This document shows positions 7,768 through 16,177 of a stretch of 64,000 nucleotides of DNA, one piece after another. Every line of letters begins with the position of its first letter. Position 1 is the first letter of the stretch. The stretch lies in contig CBDCBQ010000002.1 of the NCBI GenBank assembly GCA_965214415.1, positions 186,001 through 250,000 on the forward strand. Reading direction: 5' to 3'. Position numbers and translations under genes: made by a program. A model generated the notes under the pieces. The model made no database searches, was not told where the DNA came from, and was given only the letters and a program-made list of their open reading frames with translations. This DNA comes from RH-AL1 sp965214415. GTDB taxonomy: Bacteria > Pseudomonadota > Alphaproteobacteria > Rhizobiales > Beijerinckiaceae.

Positions 7768-9363
7768 TCAGTCCCCGGCGCCACCGCGGCTGCAGGCCAG
7801 GATGCCGATCGTCGTGGCGCCGAAGTCATGGCACCGCCATCCCGGCATGCGCGCGATCGTCGGGGGGAATACCGTTGCCGCCGTATCATGGACGCGGGTG
7901 TCGTAGAGCCACAGGATGGAAGCGTGCGGCGCCTGCGCCGTGGCGAGCAGGCGCGGGTTCGGATCGCGCCCACGCGCGTTGATCAAAGGCGCGACGGCGA
8001 CGTCGACCCCGCGCCGCTGAAAGAAGAAGCCGCCGACGATGGCGAGCTGCTCCGGCGATTCGACGGCATTGTTCGGATTGTCCCAGAAGAACGCGAGGCT
8101 CCGCGTACCCTGCGCCATCAGCGCGTCGGACGCGCGCTCGAAGCTGTAGACCTTCGGCGGGACGCCGGCGACGGCCGCGTCGAACGCCGTCTTGGCGAAG
8201 AGGAGGATCAGCACCGCCGACGACAGCCGCCACACGCGCCGCAGCGATTCGGCGAGCAGCACGAGGCCGAGCAGCAGGCCGGGCTCGAACGGCATCAGGT
8301 AGCGCATCGTGAAGGTCGGGCGCAGGAACGCGAGCGCGACCCAGAAGGCGGTGCCGCCGAGCGCGGTGAGCGCCGCGACGATCGCGCCTCGGCTGCTCTC
8401 CGGCACCAGATCAGCGGCCGCTGTCGCGCCGCGCGCGAGGCGGACGACGCCGAGCGCGATGAAGAGGAGCGCCACCGGGATCAGCGAGCCGGTCGCGAAG
8501 GCGAGGACATGCATCAAGCCCATCGGGCGCATGCGATCATACCAGGCGACGCCCGCGGCGGTGAAGGCGACGATGCGCTCGCTGTGGACCACGAGCCAGC
8601 CGAACAGCGGCACGAACAGCAGCGCCGCCGGCCATGCCTTCAGCGCGCGAGCGCGGTGGATCGCCAGGAAGGCCAGGCCCTGCAGCCCGATCAGCGCGAG
8701 CGCGTGATAATGCGCGAGCACGGCGAGGCAACCGAGCCCTGCCCAGACAATGGCCCGGCGCCGGCTCGGCGCGTCGATCAGCGCGATGAAGGCGATCGTC
8801 GCCGCCAGGCCGAGGCAGAAGACGAGCGAGTAGCACCGCGCCTCCTGCGCATAGGCGAAGCCCGGCGCCCATAGCGCGATGAGAGCGCACCATACGAGCC
8901 GCGTGCGCCGGGCGAGGCCGGGCGCGACGAGGCACAGCAGCGGCGCGACAGCGGACACGACGAGAGCGGGAAACCGCAGCGACGCGTTCGACAGGCCGAA
9001 GACGAGCGCCCAGAGGTGCGCGATCACGTAGTAGAAGGGCGAGTTCACATCGAGCAGGATCTGGTGACCGACATCGGAGAGCGTCGGCTGCGCGGCGATC
9101 GCGCCGGTGAACGTCTCGTCGAGCCAGAGCGGCTGGCTCGCGCCGAGCCTGGCACGGATCGCGGTGCCGGCGACGACCGCCGCCACGGTGGCGGCGACTA
9201 GCGGATCGGGCAACGCCAAGGCCCAGCGGCGCGCGGGGCGCAAGGGGCGCAAGGGGCGCAAGGGGCGCGAGAGGCGCGAGAGGCGCGAGAGGCGCGAGAG
9301 GCGCGAGAGGCGCAACGGGCGCAAGACGGTATCGGGTGGCGCGGCGGCCGGAGTGGCGAGCAT
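7768..9363 (-). CDS. Integral-membrane GT-C glycosyltransferase (family 39-like)
   Basis: This 531-residue protein has roughly ten or more hydrophobic segments. After the first helix comes SQPLWLDETFTGAIA, the acidic motif in the first periplasmic loop of ArnT/PMT-type lipid-linked-sugar transferases. A periplasmic C-terminal domain follows (about residues 400-531). Donor and acceptor are unknown; an envelope polysaccharide or lipid substrate is likely. The cytoplasmic N-terminus (about residues 14-43) is encoded by a 9-bp tandem repeat giving Leu-Ser-Arg and Leu-Arg-Pro triplets. No internal ATG follows the repeat before the first helix, so the repeat is probably translated. Confidence 0.8.
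   Translation of the reverse strand: MLATPAAAPPDTVLRPLRLSRLSRLSRLSRLSRPLRPLRPLRPARRWALALPDPLVAATVAAVVAGTAIRARLGASQPLWLDETFTGAIAAQPTLSDVGHQILLDVNSPFYYVIAHLWALVFGLSNASLRFPALVVSAVAPLLCLVAPGLARRTRLVWCALIALWAPGFAYAQEARCYSLVFCLGLAATIAFIALIDAPSRRRAIVWAGLGCLAVLAHYHALALIGLQGLAFLAIHRARALKAWPAALLFVPLFGWLVVHSERIVAFTAAGVAWYDRMRPMGLMHVLAFATGSLIPVALLFIALGVVRLARGATAAADLVPESSRGAIVAALTALGGTAFWVALAFLRPTFTMRYLMPFEPGLLLGLVLLAESLRRVWRLSSAVLILLFAKTAFDAAVAGVPPKVYSFERASDALMAQGTRSLAFFWDNPNNAVESPEQLAIVGGFFFQRRGVDVAVAPLINARGRDPNPRLLATAQAPHASILWLYDTRVHDTAATVFPPTIARMPGWRCHDFGATTIGILACSRGGAGD
9235..9324. repeat. Ten-copy 9-bp tandem repeat inside the glycosyltransferase gene
   Basis: Ten consecutive 9-bp units are present. 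Three read GGGGCGCAA, the fourth GGGGCGCGA, the next five GAGGCGCGA or GAGGCGCAA, and the last CGGGCGCAA. Because the unit is three codons long, copy-number changes would keep the frame and alter only the number of Leu-Ser-Arg or Leu-Arg-Pro triplets. This looks like a recent slippage expansion. Confidence 0.95.
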
Positions 9364-9609
9364 GGTCGGCCGGGTTCTCGCGCGTCGGGACCCTCAGTGT
9401 TGCGGTCGCGGCGTTGCGCAATCGTTAAGCGCGTTGTCCCGCGGGGCTTATTCGCGTGACGACCCGAGGGGTCCCTCGTAGAAGTCCGCCGCGGATCTGG
9501 CGGCTGTAGCCTACTATGTCCGACACGCTCTGGAAGGTCGGCCACATCTCCGGGAGATTGCCGATCAAGAGTGAACCGCTCTAAAAAATAGGCTGCGTGG
9601 GAAAGCTAA

Positions 9610-9885
9610 GTGTCAAATGTGGAACCTGATGCGTCAGGAAGATTGCGCGAAACGGTTTTAGGGCAGGAGGAAGTTGGTCTTATTGTCGACAGCTGGAGAA
9701 ATCATGCGGTTGCTCGCGACATTCTGCATCATGAGCTTGGTTACAATGGAGAAAGAAGACCAAGCTATGATTTGGGTGCAGCTACTCGCGACCTCTTACT
9801 TGCTCACGGCCGTCAAGACACAGCTCATGCCCTTGCAAACACGATCGCGCTGCTGGCAGGGTACGGACCCTCTCGCGTATCATAG
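9610..9885 (+). CDS. Hypothetical protein in a low-GC stretch
   Basis: A possible 91-residue protein with a GTG start, read as MSNVEPDASG...LLAGYGPSRVS. Base composition and codon use (many A/T third positions) differ sharply from all neighbours, and the flanks 9570-9970 share this. No family is recognised. The helical C-terminal half (RDLLLAHGRQDTAHALANTIALLAGY) looks protein-like. Overlapping alternative frames exist, so coding status is uncertain. It could be a foreign gene fragment. Confidence 0.4.
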   Translation: MSNVEPDASGRLRETVLGQEEVGLIVDSWRNHAVARDILHHELGYNGERRPSYDLGAATRDLLLAHGRQDTAHALANTIALLAGYGPSRVS

Positions 9886-10071
9886 CAATGCTCACGTTTG
9901 TCGTTGCTGTCTCGCTGGTTCTCACCGTGTGTTCGGCGTTAAAAATCTTTTACCCCGCGATTTTGTCACACCGATTGACGACCCACTCGACGGGCGATTT
10001 GTAGGCGGTCACCGCCTCCTATATGAGGAGCGGCTCGCGCCCCAGGGGTGCGGCGGAGAGCAAACTCAATC
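9886..10071. other. Intergenic region before hflK
   Basis: This is the rest of the lower-GC stretch and the hflK leader. It holds the GGAGAG ribosome site for hflK near 10054-10060. I see no RNA gene, repeat or clear terminator in it. Confidence 0.5.
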
Positions 10072-11220
10072 ATGCCGTGGAACAGCAACGGCGGGACCAG
10101 CGGCGGCCAGGGCGGTGGCCGAGGCGGCTGGAAGCCCGGCAATCCCGGGCCGTGGGGCCAGGGGCCCGGCGGCGGTGGCGGCGGTCCCGGCCGGCCCGAT
10201 TTCGAGGGCTGGTGGCGTCGCATCCTCGAGCGCTTCGGTTCGATGACGGGCGGCGGCGGCTTCGGCGCGCCGGGCATCCTCATCGTGGTCGTGCTCGGTA
10301 TCGGCTTCTGGCTGCTGTCCGGCTTCTACACGGTCGAGCCCAACCAGGTCGGCCTCAATCTCGTCTTCGGCAAGTATATCGGCAAGACATCGCCCGGCCT
10401 AAACTACAACTGGCCCTACCCGATCGGCGATGTCGACAAGCTCAACGTCACAGATCGCAACGCCGTCAACGTCGGCTTCACCAGCCAGCCGGACTACACG
10501 CGCCCGAACGCCGCGACTCAGGTCGACGTGCCGGAGGAGAGCCTGATGCTGACAGGCGACGAGAATATCGCCGACGTGAAGTTCGTCGTGTTCTGGCAGA
10601 TCGATCCGTCGCAGCCGGAGAACTACGCCTTCAACGTCGCCGACCCGCGCGAGACGGTGAAGGCTGTGGCCGAGAGCGCGATGCGCGAGGTGATCGGCCA
10701 GAGCCAGATCCAGGACATTCTCACCGCCGGCCGCAAGGTGATCGAGCCGAAGGTGCAGAAGCTGATGCAGGACATCCTCGTGTCGTACAACGCGGGTGTC
10801 CTCGTGCTCCAGGTGCAGCTGCAATCGGTCGATCCGCCGGCCGAGGTCATCGCCTCGTTTCGCGACGTGACGGCGGCGCAGCAGGACCAGAGCCGCTTGC
10901 GGAACGAGGCGCAGGCCTACGCCAACAAGGCGGTGCCGGTGGCGCGCGGCAAGGCGGCCGCGATCGTCCAGGAGGCCGAGGGCTACAAGCTGCAGACCGT
11001 GGCCGAAGCCAAGGGTCAGGCGTCGCGCTTCGATCAGGTCTACACGCAATACAAGAACGCGCCGGCGGTGACGCGCGAGCGCCTCTACATCGAGACGATG
11101 CAGAACATCTTCGCCAAGACCGACAACGTGATCATCGACGATCCTTCCGGGAAGGGTTCGGGCGTCGTGCCGTACCTGCCGCTGCCCCGCCTCGACAACA
11201 AGGGCGAGGCGACGCCATGA
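10072..11220 (+). CDS. hflK: FtsH protease activity modulator HflK
   Basis: This 382-residue protein has a Gly/Pro/Trp-rich cytoplasmic N-terminus (about residues 1-65), one membrane helix (about 70-88) and a band-7/SPFH domain (about 90-300, with GFYTVEPNQVGLNLVFGKY and the long helix DQSRLRNEAQAYANKAVPVARG). With HflC it forms the large inner-membrane HflKC cage around FtsH. The ATG at 10072 is chosen for its GGAGAG site about 10 bases upstream. It overlaps hflC by four bases. The usual neighbour degP/mucD is absent here. Confidence 0.96.
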   Translation: MPWNSNGGTSGGQGGGRGGWKPGNPGPWGQGPGGGGGGPGRPDFEGWWRRILERFGSMTGGGGFGAPGILIVVVLGIGFWLLSGFYTVEPNQVGLNLVFGKYIGKTSPGLNYNWPYPIGDVDKLNVTDRNAVNVGFTSQPDYTRPNAATQVDVPEESLMLTGDENIADVKFVVFWQIDPSQPENYAFNVADPRETVKAVAESAMREVIGQSQIQDILTAGRKVIEPKVQKLMQDILVSYNAGVLVLQVQLQSVDPPAEVIASFRDVTAAQQDQSRLRNEAQAYANKAVPVARGKAAAIVQEAEGYKLQTVAEAKGQASRFDQVYTQYKNAPAVTRERLYIETMQNIFAKTDNVIIDDPSGKGSGVVPYLPLPRLDNKGEATP

Positions 11221-12158
11221 AGGACTACGGCCTCATCGGCACCGCGTCCGCCATCGTCGTCATTCTCGTGCTGACGATCAGCGGCACGTTCCAGGTCGGG
11301 CAGACCGAGCAGGCGCTGGTGCTGCGCTTCGGCGAGCCGGTCGGCGGGCGCGGCCTCGTCAACGATCCGGGCCTGCACTTCAAGATCCCGCTGATCGAGA
11401 ACGTCGTGCTGCGCTCGAACAAGATCCTGAACCTGGAATCGCCGAATCAGGAGGTGCTCGCCTCCGACAACACGCGCATCCAGGTCGACGCGTTCCTGCG
11501 CTACAAGATCGTCGACCTCCTGAAATTCTATCAATCGGTGCAGACGGTCGACCGCGCCAACAGCCAGCTCGGCTACATCTTGAACTCGGCGATCCGCCGC
11601 GTGCTCGGCGACGCCGATCTCGCGCAGATCGTGCGCACCGGCCGCCAGGCGCTGATGGACAATATCCGCGTCGAGGTGAACCGCGAGAGCGAGCGGCTCG
11701 GCATCGACGCGATCGACGTCCGCATCCGCCGCGCCGACCTGCCAGAGCAGATCTCGGAACAGGTGTACCAGCGCATGAACTCCGAGCGCGCCCGCGAGGC
11801 GGCAAGCTATCGCGCGCAGGGGCAGCAGGAGGCGCAGACGGTCCGCGCGCAGGCCGATCGCGACGTCGTCGTGCTGCTCGGCGACGCGCAGCAGAAGGCC
11901 GACACGACGCGCGGCGAAGGCGAGGCGACGCGCAACAAGATCTTCGCCGACGCCTACGGCCGCGACCCCGACTTCTTCGCCTTCTACCGGCTGATGAACG
12001 CCTACGGCGAGGCGCTGGCGAAGCCGCAGACGCGCCTCGTGCTGACGCCTGGCACCGCCAACGAGTTCTTCCGGTTCTTCAAGTCGCCGGACGGCACCGG
12101 GGCCCCGCCGCCGAAGCAGCCGGAAGCGCCGCAGGGTCAGCCCTCCGCGTCGCGTTGA
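11217..12158 (+). CDS. hflC: FtsH protease activity modulator HflC
   Basis: This 313-residue protein has an N-terminal signal-anchor helix (about residues 5-24) and an SPFH domain with QTEQALVLRFGEP, DNTRIQVDAFLRYKI and the coiled tail ERAREAASYRAQGQQEAQ. FYRLMNAYGEAL and VLTPGTANEFFRFF near the C-terminus are family hallmarks. It is the partner of HflK, with which it is translationally coupled. The Pro-rich tail is typical of alphaproteobacterial members. Confidence 0.96.
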   Translation: MKDYGLIGTASAIVVILVLTISGTFQVGQTEQALVLRFGEPVGGRGLVNDPGLHFKIPLIENVVLRSNKILNLESPNQEVLASDNTRIQVDAFLRYKIVDLLKFYQSVQTVDRANSQLGYILNSAIRRVLGDADLAQIVRTGRQALMDNIRVEVNRESERLGIDAIDVRIRRADLPEQISEQVYQRMNSERAREAASYRAQGQQEAQTVRAQADRDVVVLLGDAQQKADTTRGEGEATRNKIFADAYGRDPDFFAFYRLMNAYGEALAKPQTRLVLTPGTANEFFRFFKSPDGTGAPPPKQPEAPQGQPSASR

Positions 12159-12164
12159 CTTCTT

Positions 12165-12189
12165 GGGTAGGCGGTCGGCCGCCTATCCC
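12165..12189. terminator. Hairpin between convergent hflC and flavin-oxidase-like gene
   Basis: A 10-bp inverted repeat with one bulged base (left arm 12165-12174, right arm 12179-12189) sits between two convergent genes and overlaps the stop of the leftward one. There is no marked T run on either side, so bidirectional terminator function is plausible but weak. Confidence 0.35.
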
Positions 12190-12836
12190 TCGCCGCGCAT
12201 GACCTTGTCGACGTAGTCCGGCATCGTCAGGATGCCCTCGGCTTCGGCCCGCGTCTTGTCCTCGGTCGCGATGACCTCCTGCACGAAGTCGAGCCGCTTC
12301 CAGGCGGCGAGTGGCGTGACCTTGCCGTCGCGCGGCACGTAAGAGGATTGCGCGTCCTTCGTGTAACGGTGGATGTAGCGCGGGCAATTTCCCCAAATCT
12401 TGTCGATGGCGACGCGAACGACGTATTGCGCCTCGACGAAGTCGCCGATCAGCGGATCATCCGTGGACAGGCTCGCCGTGCCCTGCACGCGCAGGCGATT
12501 TGGCGTCTCGAAGTCGATGAACAGCAGGCCGACCTTGCCCTGCCCCTCGATGTTGCCGGTCGAGAGGAACATGCCGTTGCCGTCGAAGCCGGGAAACGCC
12601 AGCGTGCGATCGTCCAGCACCCGCACCATGCCGGTCGGGCCACCCTTGTAGGAGACCGTCGGCCAGCCGTGCGGATCGACGCTCGAGAGGAAGAACATGT
12701 CGCGGCTGCCGATGAAGCCCTGCTCCATCTCGGTCAGCGCGTCGTGGACGAAGCTCGTGTCGAGAAAGTCGGCGAGCTTCGTCGTGCCGAACCGCTCCTG
12801 CAGCGCGCGATGTTCCCGCGAGTATAGCGATGCCAT
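12183..12836 (-). CDS. Pyridoxamine 5'-phosphate oxidase family protein (FMN-binding split barrel)
   Basis: This 217-residue protein carries FFLSSVDPHGWPTVSYKGGPTGMVRVLDD, FPGFDGNGMFLSTGNI and VGLLFIDFETPNRLRVQGTASL, the pattern of the PNPOx-like flavin reductase/oxidase superfamily. It is soluble. Reaction and substrate are unknown. AGGGAGGA lies a few bases upstream of the chosen ATG; an in-frame extension upstream is unlikely. It is divergent from scoA, with about 160 bp between starts. Confidence 0.88.
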   Translation of the reverse strand: MASLYSREHRALQERFGTTKLADFLDTSFVHDALTEMEQGFIGSRDMFFLSSVDPHGWPTVSYKGGPTGMVRVLDDRTLAFPGFDGNGMFLSTGNIEGQGKVGLLFIDFETPNRLRVQGTASLSTDDPLIGDFVEAQYVVRVAIDKIWGNCPRYIHRYTKDAQSSYVPRDGKVTPLAAWKRLDFVQEVIATEDKTRAEAEGILTMPDYVDKVMRGEG

Positions 12837-12996
12837 GTGTCCTCCCTCGATGAGCCGCAGCGTCGGCACGAGCGACGCAGGCCCGCAACCCGGCCTTGCG
12901 TCGGGTTGCGGTGGCGGCGCAACCTTGCCAAGGCGGGATCGTCCTCGTACCAAAACGGCGGATTTCAGCCGGCCGCCAACGAGGAACCGCCCGCCC

Positions 12997-13701
12997 ATGA
13001 ACAAGGTCTATCCCGACGCGAAAACCGCGCTCGACGGTATCCTCAAGGACGGCATGACGATGATGTCGGGCGGGTTCGGCCTGTGCGGCTCGCCGCAGAT
13101 CCTGATCGAGGCGGTGCGAGATAGCGGCGCCAAGAACCTGACCGTCGTCTCCAACAACGCCGGCATCGACGGCGCGGGCCTCGGCATCCTGCTCGAGACG
13201 CGGCAGATCAAGAAGATGATCGCGAGCTATGTCGGCGAGAACAAGCTGTTCGCCCAGCAATACCTCTCCGGCGAGCTCGAGCTCGAGTTCAACCCGCAGG
13301 GCACGATGGCCGAGCGCATCCGCGCCGGCGGCGCCGGCATCCCCGCCTTCTTCACCAAGACCGGCGTCGGCACGCTCGCCGCCGAGGGCAAGGAGCTGCG
13401 CGAGTTCGAAGGCGACACCTACGTGATGGAGAGCTGGCTGCGCGCCGACGTCTCGCTGATCCACGCCTGGAAAGCCGACCGCGAAGGCAACCTCGTGTTC
13501 CGCAAGACCGCGCGCAACTTCAACCCCGCGATGGCCACCGCGGGCGAGACGACCGTCGTGCAGGTCGAGCACCTGGTCGAGAACGGCGAACTCGATGGCG
13601 ACGCGATCCACCTGCCGGGCATCTACGTGCACCGCATCGTCGAGGTGCCGGGCTTCCACAAGCCGATCGAGAAGCGCACCACGCGGGCGAAAGCGGCGTG
13701 A
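12997..13701 (+). CDS. scoA: 3-oxoacid (succinyl-CoA) CoA-transferase subunit A
   Basis: This 234-residue alpha subunit has GFGLCGSPQ as the glycine-rich CoA-binding segment and ends VHRIVEVPGFHKPIEKRTTR, as in ScoA. With ScoB it moves CoA between succinyl-CoA and acetoacetate in ketone-body or PHB-derived acetoacetate use. This suits the nearby phaA/phaB genes. GAGGAA precedes the ATG by about 10 bases. Unusually, subunits A and B are separated by a palindromic repeat and a cupin gene. Confidence 0.94.
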   Translation: MNKVYPDAKTALDGILKDGMTMMSGGFGLCGSPQILIEAVRDSGAKNLTVVSNNAGIDGAGLGILLETRQIKKMIASYVGENKLFAQQYLSGELELEFNPQGTMAERIRAGGAGIPAFFTKTGVGTLAAEGKELREFEGDTYVMESWLRADVSLIHAWKADREGNLVFRKTARNFNPAMATAGETTVVQVEHLVENGELDGDAIHLPGIYVHRIVEVPGFHKPIEKRTTRAKAA

Positions 13702-13711
13702 GGTCCGACAC

Positions 13712-13822
13712 CCTCATGGTGAGGAGCCGCGCAGCGGCGTCTCGAACCACGAGGGCTCCAGGAGGCGACACGCGTGGACCGCCTCGTGGTTCGAGACGGC
13801 CTTCGGCCTCCTCACCATGAGG
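13712..13822. repeat. Palindromic intergenic repeat element
   Basis: A large imperfect inverted repeat is present. The outer arms CCTCATGGTGAGGAG (13712-13726) and CTCCTCACCATGAGG (13808-13822) are exact reverse complements. Inner arms around GTCTCGAACCACGAGG and CCTCGTGGTTCGAGAC (13739-13754 and 13782-13797) also pair. This type of element, with CCTCATGGTGAGG ends and TCTCGAACCA inside, is a recurrent intergenic repeat in rhizobial genomes. The transcript would fold into a long hairpin just after scoA. Confidence 0.9.
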
Positions 13823-13839
13823 CTACTGGGAGGTCGCGG

Positions 13840-14286
13840 GTGACCCGATCAGATCCGAACACCACCGCAGGTTTCCGCGTCGTCCGCGAGGGCGCGGCGT
13901 TTCGCGGCAAGCAGGGGCACATCTACCGCCCCGCCATCTCCGCCGAAGCGGTGGGCGCGCGGGCGCTGCACATGCAGCTGCTCGAGATCCCGCCCGGCGA
14001 GCGGGCGCACGCGCACAAGCACGCCGCGCACGAGACCGCGCTGCACGTGCTGAAGGGCGTGTCCGGCTGTTTCTGGGGCGAGCGGCTCGAGCATCACGCG
14101 ATCGCCGGCGCCGGCGACTTCGTCTACATCGCCGCCGACATGCCGCACCTGCCCTACAACAGGAGCGACACCGAGCCCTGCCTCGCCGTCATCGCGCGCA
14201 CCGACCCCAACGAGCAGGAGAGCGTCGTGCTGCTGCCCGAGCTGGAGGCGGGGGTGGACTGGTCGAAGGCGCGGGAAACAGCTTGA
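13840..14286 (+). CDS. Cupin domain protein
   Basis: This 148-residue single-domain cupin has motif 1 PPGERAHAHKHAAHETALHVLKG (metal-ligand His/Glu cluster) and motif 2 GDFVYIAADMPHLPYN. The GTG at 13840 is chosen because a perfect GGGAGG lies about 6 bases upstream; further upstream the frame runs into the palindromic repeat. It sits between scoA and scoB and is probably cotranscribed with them. Function is unknown. Confidence 0.85.
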   Translation: MTRSDPNTTAGFRVVREGAAFRGKQGHIYRPAISAEAVGARALHMQLLEIPPGERAHAHKHAAHETALHVLKGVSGCFWGERLEHHAIAGAGDFVYIAADMPHLPYNRSDTEPCLAVIARTDPNEQESVVLLPELEAGVDWSKARETA

Positions 14287-14418
14287 GCTGAGCCGTTCGC
14301 GGATGACGCATGACGCATCCTGACGCAAAAACCGCAAATCACGTGTCGTGCAAAAAAGTCGACCGTCGCGGCTTCGGCGCGGTAAAGGCTGGCGGTGTGA
14401 TGCCAACGGAGGCTTGAA

Positions 14419-15081
14419 ATGCCCTGGACCCGCGAACAGATGGCCGCCCGCGCCGCGCAGGAGCTGCGGGACGGGTACTACGTGAACCTCGGCATCGGCA
14501 TTCCGACGCTGGTCTCGAACTACATTCCGGACGGCATGCACGTGCAGCTGCAGAGCGAGAACGGCATGCTCGGCATGGGGCCGTTTCCCTACGAGGGCGA
14601 GGAAGACCCCGACCTCATCAACGCCGGCAAGCAGACGGTGACCGAGCTGCCGTCGACGAGCTTCTTCTCGTCGGCCGAGAGCTTCGCGATGATCCGCGGC
14701 GGCCACATCGATCTCGCCATCCTGGGCGCGATGGAGGTGGCGGAGAACGGCGACCTCGCCAACTGGATGATCCCCGGCAAGATGGTGAAGGGCATGGGCG
14801 GCGCCATGGACCTCGTCGCCGGCGTCAAGCGCGTCATCGTCATCATGGACCAGACCTCGAAGGACGGCGCCTCGAAGCTGCTGCACCGCTGCACCCTGCC
14901 GCTGACCGGCTCCGGCGTGATCGACATGGTGATCACCGACCTCGGCGTGTTCGAAATCGACAAGGTCGCCGGCACGATGGTCCTGATCGAACTCGCCGAC
15001 GGCGTCTCGCTCGCGGAGATCGAGGGTAAGACCGAGGGGCGCTACACGGTGGCGGACGGGCTGCGCGCCGAGGCGGCATAG
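14419..15081 (+). CDS. scoB: 3-oxoacid (succinyl-CoA) CoA-transferase subunit B
   Basis: This 220-residue beta subunit has VNLGIGIPTLV and QSENGMLGMGP, the latter carrying the catalytic glutamate (SENG motif) that forms the glutamyl-CoA thioester intermediate. GAMEVAENGDLANWMIPGKMVKGMGGAMDLV and HRCTLPLTG are further family blocks. It is the partner of ScoA about 0.7 kb upstream. GGAGGC lies a few bases upstream of the ATG. Confidence 0.95.
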   Translation: MPWTREQMAARAAQELRDGYYVNLGIGIPTLVSNYIPDGMHVQLQSENGMLGMGPFPYEGEEDPDLINAGKQTVTELPSTSFFSSAESFAMIRGGHIDLAILGAMEVAENGDLANWMIPGKMVKGMGGAMDLVAGVKRVIVIMDQTSKDGASKLLHRCTLPLTGSGVIDMVITDLGVFEIDKVAGTMVLIELADGVSLAEIEGKTEGRYTVADGLRAEAA

Positions 15082-15088
15082 GGTCGGC

Positions 15089-15538
15089 GTGACCGAGGCC
15101 ACCCCCCTCACGCCGACCAAGCTCGCCGAGGTCCACGCGAGCTTCGCGCGGCAGGGTCTGATGCGGCTCGTCGGCGCCAGCCTCACCGAGGTGGCACCTG
15201 GCCGCTGCACGATCGAGCTGCCGTTCTCGGAGATCTTGTCGCAGCAACAGGGCTTCTTCCACGGCGGAATCATCGCGGCGGTGGGCGACAATGCCGGCGG
15301 CTACGCGGCGCTGAGCCTGATGCCGGAGGGCAGTGAGGTTGTGACGCTGGAGTACAAGGTCAATTTCCTCCGCCCCGCGGCGGGCGAGCGGCTTGTCGCG
15401 GAGGCGCTCGTGCTGCGCGCGGGCCGGCAGGTCACCGTCGCGCGGATCGACGTCTCGATCGTGCAGGGCACCCGACGCGTGCTCTGCGCGGCGCTCCAGC
15501 AGAGCCTGATGGCCTCGCCGAAAGCGCTCGGCGGGTAG
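15089..15538 (+). CDS. PaaI-family hotdog-fold thioesterase
   Basis: This 149-residue protein with a GTG start has a single hotdog domain. The PaaI/4HBT signature QQGFFHGGIIAAVGDNAGGYAAL carries the HGG and the acidic catalytic residue on the following helix. It would hydrolyse an acyl-CoA in the cytoplasm. It follows scoB by 7 bp, suggesting cotranscription and a role in acyl-CoA housekeeping next to the PHB genes. It converges on phaR, with three bases between the stop codons. Confidence 0.9.
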   Translation: MTEATPLTPTKLAEVHASFARQGLMRLVGASLTEVAPGRCTIELPFSEILSQQQGFFHGGIIAAVGDNAGGYAALSLMPEGSEVVTLEYKVNFLRPAAGERLVAEALVLRAGRQVTVARIDVSIVQGTRRVLCAALQQSLMASPKALGG

Positions 15539-15541
15539 CGC

Positions 15542-16177
15542 TCATTCCTTGGGCGCGAGCGTGTCGATACGGCGCTGCAGCGCCTCGACTTGGCGGCGCA
15601 TGTCGTCGAACTCTTCCCGGGTCTGCGGCGCCCCGGAGGGCGCCGGCGGCTGCGCGGCTGGGGCGGCCGGCGTGTCGCGTGGCGCGGAAGGTGTCGATTG
15701 CCCGGCGAACGGCGTGAACATCGACAGGGCCTGGCGGAACATCGCCATGTTCTGGCGGGTCTGCTCCTCGATCTGCCCGAACATCGGCCGCGCGGCGCTG
15801 GCGAGCGGATTGGCGCCGAACATCGCGGCATACTGGTCGGCGATGCCGCCCTTCTCCTTGGTGAGCTTGTCGAGCGAGAATTCGAGGTAGCTCGGCACCA
15901 TCATCTGCATCGAGTCGCCGTAGAAGCGGATCAGCTGACGCAGGAACGTGATCGGCAGCAGGCTCTGGCCGCCCTTGCCCTCCTGCTCGAAAATGATCTG
16001 GGTCAGGACCGAACGGGTGATCTCGTCGCCACTCTTGGCGTCGAAGACGACGAAATCCTCGCCCTTCTTCACCATCAAGGCGAGATCCTCGAGCGTGACG
16101 TAGGCGCTGGTGCCGGTGTTGTAGAGGCGCCGGTTGGCGTATTTCTTGATCGTGACCGGGGCCTTGTCGCTCGTCAT
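15542..16177 (-). CDS. phaR: Polyhydroxyalkanoate synthesis repressor PhaR
   Basis: This 211-residue protein starts with the DNA-binding PHB_acc_N domain (VTIKKYANRRLYNTGTSAYVTLEDL, about residues 8-32). PHB_acc repeats follow (SVLTQIIFEQEGKGG, LPITFLRQLIRFYGDSMQMMVPSYLEFS), and the tail is Pro/Ala-rich with a final coiled segment. PhaR binds PHB granules and represses phasin and pha genes when no polymer is present. It is transcribed divergently from phaA, the standard arrangement. Confidence 0.95.
   Translation of the reverse strand: MTSDKAPVTIKKYANRRLYNTGTSAYVTLEDLALMVKKGEDFVVFDAKSGDEITRSVLTQIIFEQEGKGGQSLLPITFLRQLIRFYGDSMQMMVPSYLEFSLDKLTKEKGGIADQYAAMFGANPLASAARPMFGQIEEQTRQNMAMFRQALSMFTPFAGQSTPSAPRDTPAAPAAQPPAPSGAPQTREEFDDMRRQVEALQRRIDTLAPKE

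Noticed and set aside
9235..9324. Short direct repeats suggesting a CRISPR array
   Set aside because: Units are contiguous 9-mers with no spacers and lie in a coding frame; it is a simple tandem repeat.
9674..10246. Alternative 190-residue frame across the low-GC stretch into hflK
   Set aside because: It runs into the well-supported hflK coding region in another frame and has no recognisable protein features.
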